Below, in pieces: positions 1 to 8,371 of a DNA stretch of 64,000 bases. A program made the position numbers and the translations under genes. The DNA comes from Prosthecodimorpha staleyi (lineage in GTDB: Bacteria > Pseudomonadota > Alphaproteobacteria > Rhizobiales > Ancalomicrobiaceae), in NCBI RefSeq assembly GCF_018729455.1, contig NZ_JAHHZF010000003.1:70884-134883 (forward strand), written 5' to 3'. The notes under the pieces were generated by a model. It saw only the letters and a program-made list of their open reading frames with translations. It did not search any database and was not told where the DNA came from. Numbering within the stretch: the first letter of the stretch is position 1; each line of letters starts with the position of its first letter.

Positions 1-1
1 G

Positions 2-229
2 CAGGGTCAGGGCGGCGGTCAGGGCCAGGGTCAGGGCGGACAAGGCTTCCAGGGCCAGGGTGGCGGTCAGTTCGGCGGTAAGGGCAAGCCGGGCGGTCCG
101 GGCTTCGGCAATCAGCAGGGTCAGGGCGGCGGTCAGGGCCAGGGTCAGGGCGGACAAGGCTTCCAGGGCCAGGGTGGCGGTCAGTTCGGCGGCAAGGGCA
201 AGCCGGGCGGTCCGGGCTTCGGCAACCAG
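2..229 (+). repeat. 114-bp in-frame tandem repeat, two full copies
   Basis: Copies at 2-115 and 116-229 differ at only a few third-codon positions (for example ggt/ggc and aat/aac). The period is a multiple of three, so copy-number changes would keep the frame. The array may continue to the left of the window. Confidence 0.8.
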
Positions 230-475
230 CAGGGTCAGGGTCAAGGCCAGGGTCAGGGTCAGGGTTTCCAAGGCCAAGGCGGTGGCAAAGGCCAGGGCTT
301 CCAGGGCCAGGGCGGCCAGGGCTTCGGCAATCCGAACCGCGGCCAGGGCGGAGGCCAGTTCCAGGGCGGCGGTCAGGGCGGAAAGGTCAACAACCCGCCG
401 CCGAATGCTCCTCCGGGTGTGATCAAGCGCAACAACGGACAGAACTGCGTTCCGGCGCCCGGCAAGGTCTGCTGA
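2..475 (+). CDS. Gln/Gly-rich tandem-repeat protein, 3' part
   Basis: The reading frame enters from the left edge and ends at TGA 473-475. The visible 157 residues are almost wholly Gly and Gln with scattered Phe, Lys, Pro and Asn. A 38-residue (114-bp) unit starting QGQGGGQGQGQGG occurs at 2-115 and again, nearly identical, at 116-229; a shorter degenerate stretch follows. The last 30 residues differ: a PPPNAPPG linker, then a basic tail with two Cys, ending GKVC. The composition suggests a disordered, possibly surface or secreted protein. The N-terminus, and with it any signal peptide, is outside the window, so no function is assigned. A strong hairpin follows 20 bp after the stop. Confidence 0.75.
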   Translation, partial: QGQGGGQGQGQGGQGFQGQGGGQFGGKGKPGGPGFGNQQGQGGGQGQGQGGQGFQGQGGGQFGGKGKPGGPGFGNQQGQGQGQGQGQGFQGQGGGKGQGFQGQGGQGFGNPNRGQGGGQFQGGGQGGKVNNPPPNAPPGVIKRNNGQNCVPAPGKVC

Positions 476-494
476 GGAAGTCGAGAGGTTCGAT

Positions 495-521
495 CGAGAC
501 GGATGGTCCCCATCCGTCTCG
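495..521 (+). terminator. Hairpin terminator after the Gln/Gly-rich gene
   Basis: A perfect 12-bp stem (CGAGACGGATGG / CCATCCGTCTCG) encloses a 3-nt loop, 20 bp after the stop codon. There is no U-tract, so it could end transcription only weakly or act as a 3' stability element. Confidence 0.6.
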
Positions 522-1473
522 TGACTCCGAACCGCTCACCCTTTGACGCCGTGGTCATTTCGATCTGACATTTGCGGGCCGCCAATGTCAGGTTTTGACC
601 ACCAGAGCATTTCCCGATGGGATGGACTCATCCGATCGCCAAGGAAATGATCCCGATACAATGGCTTGAGCCGGTCCTTTCCGGTCCGATCGTTTCGATC
701 CGACCGGGACAGGCTCCAGAGGGTGTCGACGGCGCCCCCTCGATTGCCCTGCCCAGGGCGCCATCCCGCCCCCGCCTGCCCCGCGGCCCCGCCGCGGCGT
801 CGGGGACCGTCGCCGGAACGCGGTCACCGCTCCGCCCGGACAAGGGCCGGCGATTCGAAACCAACGACCACCGCCGCGGGCTCCATGCCGGACCCGCGGC
901 GTTTTAGTCGGGCCGCTGCACACCTCGCCCTCGCGGCCGTCGATTGCGGGACCGGAGCCGGGACAGACCGCGCGGCCGGTGCAGGACTCGAGGCCAACGC
1001 CGGACCACGGCCCGCACAGCCCCATCGCCGGCGCCCGGCCAGGGCGAGGAACCGACAGGGGTCGGGGCCAGACCGGTGCCGGGGCGAGACCGGTGCCAGC
1101 CTTGTCGGACCGGGGCCGTCTTTGCCAGACCCGGACCGACTGACCTGACCGGGGCCGCCTTGCCGGGTCGGCGCAGGACCGAAGCCGGGAGCGGCGCATC
1201 GCTGCGGCCCGCACTTCATCATCCCGAACGCATGTCCCCGCCGCCTCCGGGCGGGGCGGAACGCAGCGGGCGGACGCGGGCGATCGCCGACGGAGGCAGC
1301 CCGACACGACGGACGGCATCGGCGTCGATCGAGCCCGGCGTGGCGGCCGGTCCGCACCACAGCGTCACCCGATCCGAGGGAACCGGATGCGCTCTGCTGG
1401 TTCTGTCGGCGCCCACTTTTCCGATCGGAATTGGTCGTTCCAATCGGACCTTGCGCTCGCCCGGCAGAACGAA
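522..1473. other. Gene-poor stretch of about 950 bp
   Basis: Every frame here is long only because the DNA is so GC-rich. The translations are Arg/Pro/Gly-rich without a recognisable domain, and none has a convincing ribosome-binding site. Short GC-rich phrases such as ccggggcc recur. I see no RNA gene. It may be decayed coding sequence or a spacer between convergent transcripts. Confidence 0.5.
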
Positions 1474-1503
1474 AGCGGGCGGCTCCCGGAGGACCCGCCC
1501 GCT
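1474..1503 (-). terminator. Terminator-like hairpin of the membrane FDH operon
   Basis: A 9-bp stem (AGCGGGCGG / CCGCCCGCT) with a 12-nt loop lies 41 bp downstream of the last gene of the minus-strand operon. On that strand it is followed by TTTCGTTC, a weak U-rich tail. Confidence 0.5.
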
Positions 1504-1544
1504 GTCGTCGTCTGCCGTTATGGCTCTGTCGGAGCGACGGCCGG

Positions 1545-2564
1545 CTATTCGGCCGGTGCCATCCGGCCCGGATTGTGGACGATGCCCGGATTCTTGCGGG
1601 TCGCATCCTCGACCCAGAGCGAATGATGCTCCTTGGCCCAGTTCAGGTCGACCTCGCCCGATCCCATCGCGTCGAAGGCGCCTTCCATGCCGACCGAGCC
1701 GATATAGATATGGCCGATGATCACGGCCGCGACCGCCACCGCGAGCAGGCCGTGCACCATCTGGGCGGTCTGCATGCCGGCAATGTCGGTGACGTAGAAG
1801 GGGAACATCAGCAGGTAGCCGGTCGCCGCGATGGCGCCGCCGCCGAGCACGACCGCCCAGAAGATCAGCTTCTGGCCGCCGTTGAACCGCCCCGCCGCAG
1901 GATGCCCCTTGCCGAGAATGCCGCCGCCCTTGAGGAACCAGACGACGTCCACCCCGGTAGGAATGTTGTCCTTGATCCAGATGAGCAGCATCAGCACGAC
2001 GCCGAGCGTGAAGGGGAAGCTCAGATAGTTGTGCGCCAGCTTGGCGAGTTCGGACACGATGTGGAAGGGGTGCGGGCCGATCAAGGGCAGCAGCAGGTGC
2101 TTGCCGAAGGTCACGTTCAGCCCGGACAGCGCCAGTACGATGAAGGACGAGGCCGTCAGCCAGTGCACGAAGCGCTCGAAGCCGTTGAACCGCGTGATGG
2201 TGCGGGTCGACGGCCCCGCCTCGATCCGGATCCGGCCGCGCACCACCCAGAACAGCAGGACGATGCCAAGCGTGCCGAGCAGCCCCCAGGTGCCGACCTG
2301 CGGCAGGGTCTTCTCGTGGAAGTCGCGCCAGGCCTGGCCCTCGGGCTGGATCAGCACCCCGGACTTGGCGTCGGGGATCGAGACGCGGCCCTCGACCTTC
2401 TGGAGGGTCTGCAGCAGCTGCTGTTCCTGCACCGACAGCGCGGTCGGATTGACGCTCTGCGCATCGGCAGGCAATGCGGCCAGGCCGAGGCCGAGGCCGA
2501 GCCCAACGGCGAGGGCCAAGGCGCGAAGGCGGCGCGACAGGACGGTGAGCGGCATATCGAACAT
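1545..2564 (-). CDS. Formate dehydrogenase gamma subunit (cytochrome b556)
   Basis: This is the membrane anchor and quinone-reducing cytochrome b of a membrane-bound FDH of the FdnI/FdoI family, 339 residues. An N-terminal signal peptide (run of Leu/Gly, cleavage near ADAQS) precedes a periplasmic stretch and four hydrophobic segments. Candidate heme ligands are the His in ERFVHWLTA, AKLAHNY, MVHGLL and IIGHIYIG. I chose the ATG at 2564 because GGGAGA lies just upstream and the signal peptide begins there; an earlier in-frame ATG adds only non-conserved Pro/Arg-rich residues. It is the last gene of the operon and lies 166 bp after the beta-subunit gene. It should pass formate electrons through the beta subunit to the quinone pool. 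Confidence 0.93.
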   Translation of the reverse strand: MFDMPLTVLSRRLRALALAVGLGLGLGLAALPADAQSVNPTALSVQEQQLLQTLQKVEGRVSIPDAKSGVLIQPEGQAWRDFHEKTLPQVGTWGLLGTLGIVLLFWVVRGRIRIEAGPSTRTITRFNGFERFVHWLTASSFIVLALSGLNVTFGKHLLLPLIGPHPFHIVSELAKLAHNYLSFPFTLGVVLMLLIWIKDNIPTGVDVVWFLKGGGILGKGHPAAGRFNGGQKLIFWAVVLGGGAIAATGYLLMFPFYVTDIAGMQTAQMVHGLLAVAVAAVIIGHIYIGSVGMEGAFDAMGSGEVDLNWAKEHHSLWVEDATRKNPGIVHNPGRMAPAE

Positions 2565-2730
2565 GGACTGTCTCCCGAAGTCCGGAGCCCGGGCGCCGCA
2601 CCGCGAAGAGGGCGGCCTCGCCGAGGCTCGGTCCGGACGGACCCCGTCCGGGGAAAGGAACCTGCGCAATTTCAAGAACCGGACCGGCCGAGGGCGGCCG
2701 GTCAGGCCGCCCTGCGGCGAACGGCGGCGC

Positions 2731-3327
2731 TCAGACCGCGATGGTCTGCTTGTAGGCCGTCTGCCAGCCCCAGGCCCCCGAGCCGTAGCCGCGCTTCATG
2801 ACGCGCTCCTTGTAGATCTCGGCGATGATCTCGCCGTCTCCGGCCAGCAGCGCCTTGGTCGAGCACATCTCGGCGCAGAGCGGCAGCTTGCCTTCGGCCA
2901 GACGGTTCGAGCCGTAGCGGTCGAACTCGGCCTTGGACAGATCGTCCTCCGGCCCGCCGGCGCAGTAGGTGCACTTGTCCATCTTGCCGCGGGAACCGAA
3001 GTTGCCGACCTTCGGATACTGCGGCGCGCCGAACGGGCAGGCATAGAAGCAGTAGCCGCAGCCGATGCAGGTGTCCTTCGAGTGCAGCACGACCCCGTCG
3101 GCAGTCGTGTAGAAGCAGTCGACCGGACAGACGGCCTTGCAGGGCGCGTCGGTGCAATGCATGCAGGCCATCGAGATCGAGCGCTCGCCCGGCTTGCCGT
3201 CATTGATGGTGACGACGCGGCGCCGGTTGATGCCCCACGGAACCTCGTTCTCGTTCTTGCAGGCGGTGACGCAGGCGTTGCATTCGATGCAGCGGTCGGC
3301 GTCGCAGAGAAACTTCAATCGAGCCAT
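2731..3327 (-). CDS. Formate dehydrogenase beta subunit (4Fe-4S electron carrier)
   Basis: A 198-residue iron-sulfur protein with the four ferredoxin-type cysteine clusters of FDH/DMSO-reductase beta subunits: CIECNACVTAC near the N-terminus, CMHCTDAPCKAVC, CIGCGYCFYAC, and CTYC paired with CAEMC. These would carry four [4Fe-4S] clusters that wire the alpha-subunit active site to the cytochrome b subunit. It is shorter than E. coli FdoH and lacks that protein's C-terminal membrane helix. It has no signal peptide, so it is probably co-exported with the Tat-dependent alpha subunit. It starts 10 bp after the alpha-subunit stop. Confidence 0.94.
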   Translation of the reverse strand: MARLKFLCDADRCIECNACVTACKNENEVPWGINRRRVVTINDGKPGERSISMACMHCTDAPCKAVCPVDCFYTTADGVVLHSKDTCIGCGYCFYACPFGAPQYPKVGNFGSRGKMDKCTYCAGGPEDDLSKAEFDRYGSNRLAEGKLPLCAEMCSTKALLAGDGEIIAEIYKERVMKRGYGSGAWGWQTAYKQTIAV

Positions 3328-3337
3328 GGTTTCCCCC

Positions 3338-6328
3338 TCACGCCGCGCGGATCTGGCAGAGCGTGACCTTGGTCTCCTGCATCGCAGTGACCGGGTCGTA
3401 GCCGTAGGTGGTCAGGGCGTTGACGCTTTCGCCGAGCACGATCGGGTCGGTGCCCTGCGGATAGTTCTTGCGCTGATCCTCGCCCATGAACCAGCCGGCG
3501 AAGTGGAACGGCATGAAGGCGACGCCCTTGGAGACGCGCTCGGTGACCAGCGCCTTGACGCGGGCCTTGGACTGGCTTTCCGGACCGTCGACCCAGACCC
3601 ATTGCCCGTCCTTGATGCCCCGTTCGCCGGCGTCGGACGGGTTGATCTCGACGAACATGTCCTGCTGCAGTTCGGCCAGCCACTTGTTCGACCGGGTCTC
3701 CTCGCCGCCGCCCTCGTATTCGACCAGCCGACCGGAGGTCAGGATGATCGGGAAGCGCAGGGAAATCCGCTCGTCGACCGCCTTCTTCTGCACCGACGCG
3801 CCGACATTCATCATGCGGAACGAGGCGAAGTCCGGACGGGTCGGGTATTTGGCGACCAGATCGGTACGCGGGGTATAGATCGGCTCGCGATGCACCGGCA
3901 CCGGATCGGGCAGGTTCCAGGCATTGGCGCGCGCCTTGCCGTTGCCGTAGGGCAGACAGCCATGAGCGATCGCGACGCGCTGGATGCCGCCCGAAAGGTC
4001 GGTCGCCCAGGACACGGTGTCGGGGTTGTTACCGCCGACGCGCTGGATGACCGCCAGTTCCTGCTCGGTTAGTTCCTTGTCCCAGCCGTTCTTCTTCAGC
4101 AGCGCCAGGGTGAATTCGGGATAGCCGTCGGTCAGTTCCGAGCCGAGCGAGGCGGAGCCTTCGGCGAGGAGGTTCTGCTTGACCTCCTTCTCGATCTCCT
4201 TGCCCTCGGCGTCCTTCTCCTTGACCTTGACCACCCGTTCGATGCCGAAGCGGGCGCGGAAGGTGCCGCCGCCGTCCTTCACATGCAGGTTGGTGTTGTA
4301 GAGCGTATGGGTGCCGGGATGCTTCATCTCCGGCGTGCCCCAGCACGGCCAGGGCAGGCCGTAATAGTCGCCCGCATTCGGACCCGACTTGGCGCGCAGC
4401 GTGACCAGATCGAAATCGCCCTGGTTGGCCATATGGGCCTTCAGGCGCTCGGGAGACTGGCCGCAATAGCCGGTCGACCAGCCGCCGCGATTGATCTCGC
4501 GCAGGATGGACTCGGCCTCGGGCTCGTCGCCATACTTGCCCTTCACCATCGTGATGTTCTTGAACATCTTGTCGGCGAAGCCGAGCTTCTTGGCGAACTC
4601 GTAGATGATCCAGTAGTCGTTGGCGCTCTCGAAGATCGGCTCGACGACCTTCTCGCCCCACTGGATCGAGCGGTTGGACGCCGTGCGCGAGCCCGAGCAC
4701 TCGAACTGGGTCGAGACCGGCAGCAGGTAGGTGCCGTTGCGTCGGTTGGAGATGGCCGCGAAGGTGGTCGGATGCGGATCGCAGACGACCAGGAGATCGA
4801 GCGCTTCCAGGCCCTTCACCATCTCGGGCATGCGGGTCACGGTGTTGCCGCCGTGGCCCATGACGAACATGCCCTTGATGTTGTCGCGCTGCGCCAGCTT
4901 GTCTTTCGGCATGGTCACGGCATCGAACCAGCGCGTGGTCGGGATGCCGGGCTGCTCCATCATCTTGACCGGCTTGCCGTCCGCCCCGGTATTGGTGTCG
5001 AAGCGCGAGGCCAGATAGTCGTAGTCGACCTCCCAGACGCGCGCCCAGTGCTTCCAGGCGCCCTCGACCAGGCCGTAGTAGAGCGGCAGGCTGGTCACGT
5101 CGAGGCCGAGATCGGTCGCGCCCTGCACGTTGCAATGGCCGCGGAAGATGTTGGCGCCGGTGCCGAACTTGCCGACATTGCCGGTCGCCAGCAGGAGCGT
5201 GCAGTAGGCGCGCACGTTGGCGGTGCCGACCGTCTTCTGGGTCGCGCCCATGCACCAGATCAGCGTCGACGGCTTCTCGGTCGCGAACTGCTTGGCGACT
5301 TTCTCGAGCTGCGCGCCCGGCACGCCGGTGACGCGCTCGACCTCTTCGGGCGTCCATTTCGCCACCTCGGCGCGGACGTCGTCCATGCCGTAGACGCGCT
5401 GGCGGATGAACTCCTTGTCCTCCCAGCCGTTCTTGAAGACGTGCCAGAGGATGCCCCAGATGATCGGGATGTCGGTCCCGGGCCGGATGCGGACATATTC
5501 GGTCGCATGCGCGGCGGTGCGGGTCATGCGCGGATCGATCACGATCACGTTGGCCCGGTTCAGCTCCTTGCCGGAGAGAACGTGCTGGAGCGACACCGGA
5601 TGCGCCTCGGCCGGATTGCCGCCCATGATGATCATGGTCTTGGAATTGCGGATGTCGTTGTAGGAATTCGTCTGGGCGCCATAGCCCCAGGTGTTGGCGA
5701 CGCCCGCCACCGTGGTGGAGTGACAGATGCGCGCCTGATGGTCGACCGAGTTGGTGCCCCAGAAGGCCGCGAACTTGCGGAACAGGTAGGCGCCTTCATT
5801 GGAGAATTTGGCCGAGCCGAGCAGGAAGACCGAGTCCGGACCGGACTTCTCGCGAATGGCGAGCATGCGGTCGCCGATCTCGCCGATCGCCGTCTTCCAG
5901 TCGATCCGGGTCCATTGGCCGTCGACCAGCTTCATCGGATACTTGAGGCGCCGGTCGCCATGCACCAGCTCGCGCACCGACGCGCCCTTGGCGCAGTGCG
6001 AGCCGCGGTTGATCGGGCTGTCCCAGGCCGGCTCCTGACCGACCCAGACGCCGTTCTGAACCTCTGCGACGACCGAGCAGCCGACCGAGCAATGGGTGCA
6101 GATGTTCTTTTTCAGTTGAACCGGCACGTTCGGCGCGGCGAAGCCGGCCTCCGCCTTGCGCACGCCGGAAACACCGATCGAGCCGAGCGCCGCAAGGCCG
6201 CCGGCCGTCAGTCCAGACCGCTTCAGGAAGCTTCGGCGATCCATCGCAGCCACGGGTGCGGCGGCTTCGACGAGCGTTTCGCCGAGGCGCGCGGCGCGCT
6301 TTTCGGTCGCGTTGCGTCTGGTCAGCAT
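3338..6328 (-). CDS. Formate dehydrogenase catalytic alpha subunit, Tat-exported, Cys type
   Basis: A 996-residue molybdopterin oxidoreductase. A twin-arginine signal (RRSFLKR at residues 31-37, then a hydrophobic AGGLAALGSIGVSG stretch) marks it for folded export. The first [4Fe-4S] cluster site is CTHCSVGC plus a downstream Cys in SHCAKG. The active-site segment reads DHQARICHSTT; Cys202 stands where E. coli FDH-N has selenocysteine, so this is a selenium-independent enzyme. The conserved His follows directly. The C-terminal region is a bis-MGD binding domain of the usual type. The ATG at 6328 is chosen for its strong AGGGGAGG ribosome-binding site. The metal (Mo or W) cannot be told from the sequence. 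The two downstream genes encode its electron-transfer partners. Confidence 0.95.
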   Translation of the reverse strand: MLTRRNATEKRAARLGETLVEAAAPVAAMDRRSFLKRSGLTAGGLAALGSIGVSGVRKAEAGFAAPNVPVQLKKNICTHCSVGCSVVAEVQNGVWVGQEPAWDSPINRGSHCAKGASVRELVHGDRRLKYPMKLVDGQWTRIDWKTAIGEIGDRMLAIREKSGPDSVFLLGSAKFSNEGAYLFRKFAAFWGTNSVDHQARICHSTTVAGVANTWGYGAQTNSYNDIRNSKTMIIMGGNPAEAHPVSLQHVLSGKELNRANVIVIDPRMTRTAAHATEYVRIRPGTDIPIIWGILWHVFKNGWEDKEFIRQRVYGMDDVRAEVAKWTPEEVERVTGVPGAQLEKVAKQFATEKPSTLIWCMGATQKTVGTANVRAYCTLLLATGNVGKFGTGANIFRGHCNVQGATDLGLDVTSLPLYYGLVEGAWKHWARVWEVDYDYLASRFDTNTGADGKPVKMMEQPGIPTTRWFDAVTMPKDKLAQRDNIKGMFVMGHGGNTVTRMPEMVKGLEALDLLVVCDPHPTTFAAISNRRNGTYLLPVSTQFECSGSRTASNRSIQWGEKVVEPIFESANDYWIIYEFAKKLGFADKMFKNITMVKGKYGDEPEAESILREINRGGWSTGYCGQSPERLKAHMANQGDFDLVTLRAKSGPNAGDYYGLPWPCWGTPEMKHPGTHTLYNTNLHVKDGGGTFRARFGIERVVKVKEKDAEGKEIEKEVKQNLLAEGSASLGSELTDGYPEFTLALLKKNGWDKELTEQELAVIQRVGGNNPDTVSWATDLSGGIQRVAIAHGCLPYGNGKARANAWNLPDPVPVHREPIYTPRTDLVAKYPTRPDFASFRMMNVGASVQKKAVDERISLRFPIILTSGRLVEYEGGGEETRSNKWLAELQQDMFVEINPSDAGERGIKDGQWVWVDGPESQSKARVKALVTERVSKGVAFMPFHFAGWFMGEDQRKNYPQGTDPIVLGESVNALTTYGYDPVTAMQETKVTLCQIRAA

Positions 6329-6344
6329 CGGTCGCCCCTCCCCT

Positions 6345-6548
6345 TCAGTACCGGTTGACCCGGTAATAGGCCTTGACGTGATCGGTCTCGCGATAGCGCG
6401 ACTTGGTCTTCTCGTCCGCGGTTTCGGCGGCGGCGGCAGGTCCGGCCGTGACGGCGGCGCCGGCCACGCCCGCAGCTGCAGCACCAGCACCGACGCCGAG
6501 CGCCGTCAGGAAGCCGCGCCGATCCAATGCCCGGTTTTCGTCAGCCAT
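6345..6548 (-). CDS. Small Tat-signal protein of FDH operons
   Basis: A 67-residue protein beginning MADENRALDRRGFL: a twin-arginine motif, then an Ala/Gly-rich hydrophobic core (GVGAGAAAAGVAGAAV) and a short polar tail ending YRVNRY. Small Tat-signal proteins of this kind are a regular neighbour of alpha subunits of respiratory FDHs in proteobacteria (often labelled 'formate dehydrogenase region TAT target'). The mature part is only about 30 residues, so it may be a structural or export-coupling peptide; its role is unknown. It lies 16 bp before the alpha subunit. I chose the ATG at 6548 over an upstream in-frame codon because the Tat motif then sits near the N-terminus. Confidence 0.8.
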   Translation of the reverse strand: MADENRALDRRGFLTALGVGAGAAAAGVAGAAVTAGPAAAAETADEKTKSRYRETDHVKAYYRVNRY

Positions 6549-6605
6549 CGGTGTTCTCCCGCTCCTTCGGGCCATCCGGCCCGTGAATTCTGCCCGCCAC
6601 CCGGC

Positions 6606-7427
6606 TCACGAGAGCCGGCCGGCTTCGTCTTCGATGTCCAGATAGAGGCGGCCGAGATCGCCGACCGCCCTGTAGAAGGTCGCCGATTTGGCCTTGGCCA
6701 GATCGGCGAAGAACCGCGCCGCCCAAGTCGCCAGATGCCGCTCCCGGAACCGGTCGGCCTCCTCCGGCCCGCCCTCGAAGGTGCCTGCCAGGAGACCCGC
6801 GACCACCTCCATCAGGGTGGCGACATGGTCCTCCGGGTCGAAGCTCCCCTCCGCACGCGCTATGCCGAGACGGCCCATATCCTCACGCACCTTGGCGAGC
6901 GGACGTTCGTTGAGAAAGCCGGTCAGGTAATAGGAGGCGTAGGGCAGCAGTTCGCCGCGCCCGACACCGACGAAGAGATCGAAGAACTCTGTTTCCAGAT
7001 CTTCCGGATCGGCCCGGCGGGCCGCCTGCGCCAGGGCCGCATGGGCCCGCCCCAATGCGGAATCATCGCCCTGGAGCATCGCCAACCGCTCCATGAACGC
7101 TGCTGCCGGCGGCGCGCGCAGAAGCGTCGCGAGCAGCAGATACTCCTCCGCACGGGCACGGTCGATCGGATCAGCGTGGATGGCGACCACTGGGTTCCCT
7201 GATGTGGCGGTGGGCGGAACGGCAGAGACGATCCCGGACTGATAGAGGTCGGGCCTCAAATCGCTGCGCGGGATGCCGGTGAGCAACTCCACGGTCAGAA
7301 CCCGCTCGGCCGGCACACGCGCCCAGTTCGAGACAGATGGCTGCGAAATGCCAAGGGCGCGCGCCAAGGCGCCGACACCCCCGATCGCCACGATCGCTTG
7401 ACGGAGCCCGTCATCGCGCATCGACAT
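6606..7427 (-). CDS. HTH-TorD fusion: FDH maturation chaperone with a Cro/YdaS-like N-terminal domain
   Basis: 273 residues in two parts. Residues about 5-60 look like a YdaS/Cro-type helix-turn-helix (GGVGALARALGISQPSVSNW, then VPAERVLTVE). Residues about 85-265 are an all-helical TorD/DmsD-type chaperone with the family signature around FFDLFVGVGRGELLPYASYYL and the later EDHVATLMEVVAGLL. TorD-family proteins bind Tat signal peptides and hold the apoenzyme until the cofactor is inserted. The fusion suggests that the chaperone could also bind DNA, or that the HTH fold is reused for protein contacts. It is encoded 57 bp upstream of the Tat peptide gene and about 280 bp upstream of the FDH alpha gene. 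Confidence 0.88.
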   Translation of the reverse strand: MSMRDDGLRQAIVAIGGVGALARALGISQPSVSNWARVPAERVLTVELLTGIPRSDLRPDLYQSGIVSAVPPTATSGNPVVAIHADPIDRARAEEYLLLATLLRAPPAAAFMERLAMLQGDDSALGRAHAALAQAARRADPEDLETEFFDLFVGVGRGELLPYASYYLTGFLNERPLAKVREDMGRLGIARAEGSFDPEDHVATLMEVVAGLLAGTFEGGPEEADRFRERHLATWAARFFADLAKAKSATFYRAVGDLGRLYLDIEDEAGRLS

Positions 7428-7504
7428 TCCATCCCTATCCGATTGTAGTTATTCTAGTTCGCGGAGACTATGCCGGAACGGGCCGATCAGGCAATAGCCT
7501 CGCC

Positions 7505-8371
7505 CTATGAATCCCCGGCCGGCAAGGCTCCGCCGTGGCGACGGCGCGCGGCCAGCGGTACAGGGGCACCGTGAGCCGGGCCTCCGAAGGTCGCCCCGCG
7601 TCCGAAATCGATCGGGGTCCCGATCTGCGGGTCCTTTTCGCCCGCCTCGACCTGCGACCGCGCGTCGCACGGCTCAAGCCCGCGCGGCGCCTGCGCGTCC
7701 AGGGCGGCGGTACCCCCGCCGGACCCGACCGCCCCCGCCGTTTCCGACCGGATCCCGGCCGCATCGCCGCCCTCGCCGGCACGGCCGTCCGGGACGGAAT
7801 CGACATCCGGGACGGTCTCCCGCTGCCCCGCGGGCGACGGCATCGCGTCGGTCGCCGGCGATCCTTCCGCTTCCGGCAAAGATGCCGGCCCGGTTTTCTC
7901 CGGCATTCCGATGCCCAGGATGTCGGCGGCCATCTTGCCGGCATCGACGGCCGCCGAGAGCGGCCCGTAGACGGGGTTGCCCTCCGGCGTGTTGAAGTCC
8001 CAGGCATAGTCGGCCATCTCGACGAAGGTGCTGATGACCGGGTCGGCCGACCAGGCGCGCCGAAGCGCGGCATTGCGCAGGTCGTCGGGAACGTGACGGC
8101 GCAGGAACAGGCTCATGTCGGTTTCGGCCGTGATCGCATCGAGCGACGGCAGATCGGACAGGTCCGGCACGGGATCGGCGCCCGCCTCGGGTCCGGCGGC
8201 ATCGACGATGCCGGTCCGATCGTCCGCTGCCGGCACGGCCGACGCCGCCCCGCCGGCCGGGGCCGGAGGCAGGGCTTCGTCCGCCTGGTCCACCGGCGGC
8301 TCGCCGCGCGCAACGGCGCGCTTCCGGCGCGACCAGCGCTCCAGGAAGGACGCCGGGTCGGGCGGGCTCAT
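7505..8371 (-). CDS. DUF3306 family protein, FDH accessory
   Basis: A 288-residue cytoplasmic protein. The recognisable DUF3306 core is FLERWSRRKRAV near the N-terminus, then LPSLDAITAETDMSLFL and DLRNAALRRAWSADP, ending around DYAWDFNTPEG (about residue 135). The rest is low-complexity and Pro/Ala/Gly-rich. The family occurs beside DUF3305, TorD-like chaperones and FDH or related oxidoreductase genes; its biochemical role is not known. The start overlaps the stop of the DUF3305 gene by four bases (ATGA), which implies translational coupling. Confidence 0.85.
   Translation of the reverse strand: MSPPDPASFLERWSRRKRAVARGEPPVDQADEALPPAPAGGAASAVPAADDRTGIVDAAGPEAGADPVPDLSDLPSLDAITAETDMSLFLRRHVPDDLRNAALRRAWSADPVISTFVEMADYAWDFNTPEGNPVYGPLSAAVDAGKMAADILGIGMPEKTGPASLPEAEGSPATDAMPSPAGQRETVPDVDSVPDGRAGEGGDAAGIRSETAGAVGSGGGTAALDAQAPRGLEPCDARSQVEAGEKDPQIGTPIDFGRGATFGGPAHGAPVPLAARRRHGGALPAGDS

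Noticed and set aside
588-1319. Long open frames on both strands in the 0.5-1.6 kb gap
   Set aside because: They are Arg/Pro/Gly-rich, overlap each other in several frames and lack a ribosome-binding site or domain; open frames are expected by chance at this GC content.
5721-5730. Selenocysteine codon (in-frame TGA) in FDH alpha
   Set aside because: The active-site codon is TGT (Cys202), and no in-frame TGA interrupts the gene.
4283-6358. 691-codon open frame antisense to the FDH alpha gene
   Set aside because: It mirrors the codon pattern of the real gene; the product is rich in Arg/His/Ala with no domain. The minus-strand FDH alpha frame is certain.
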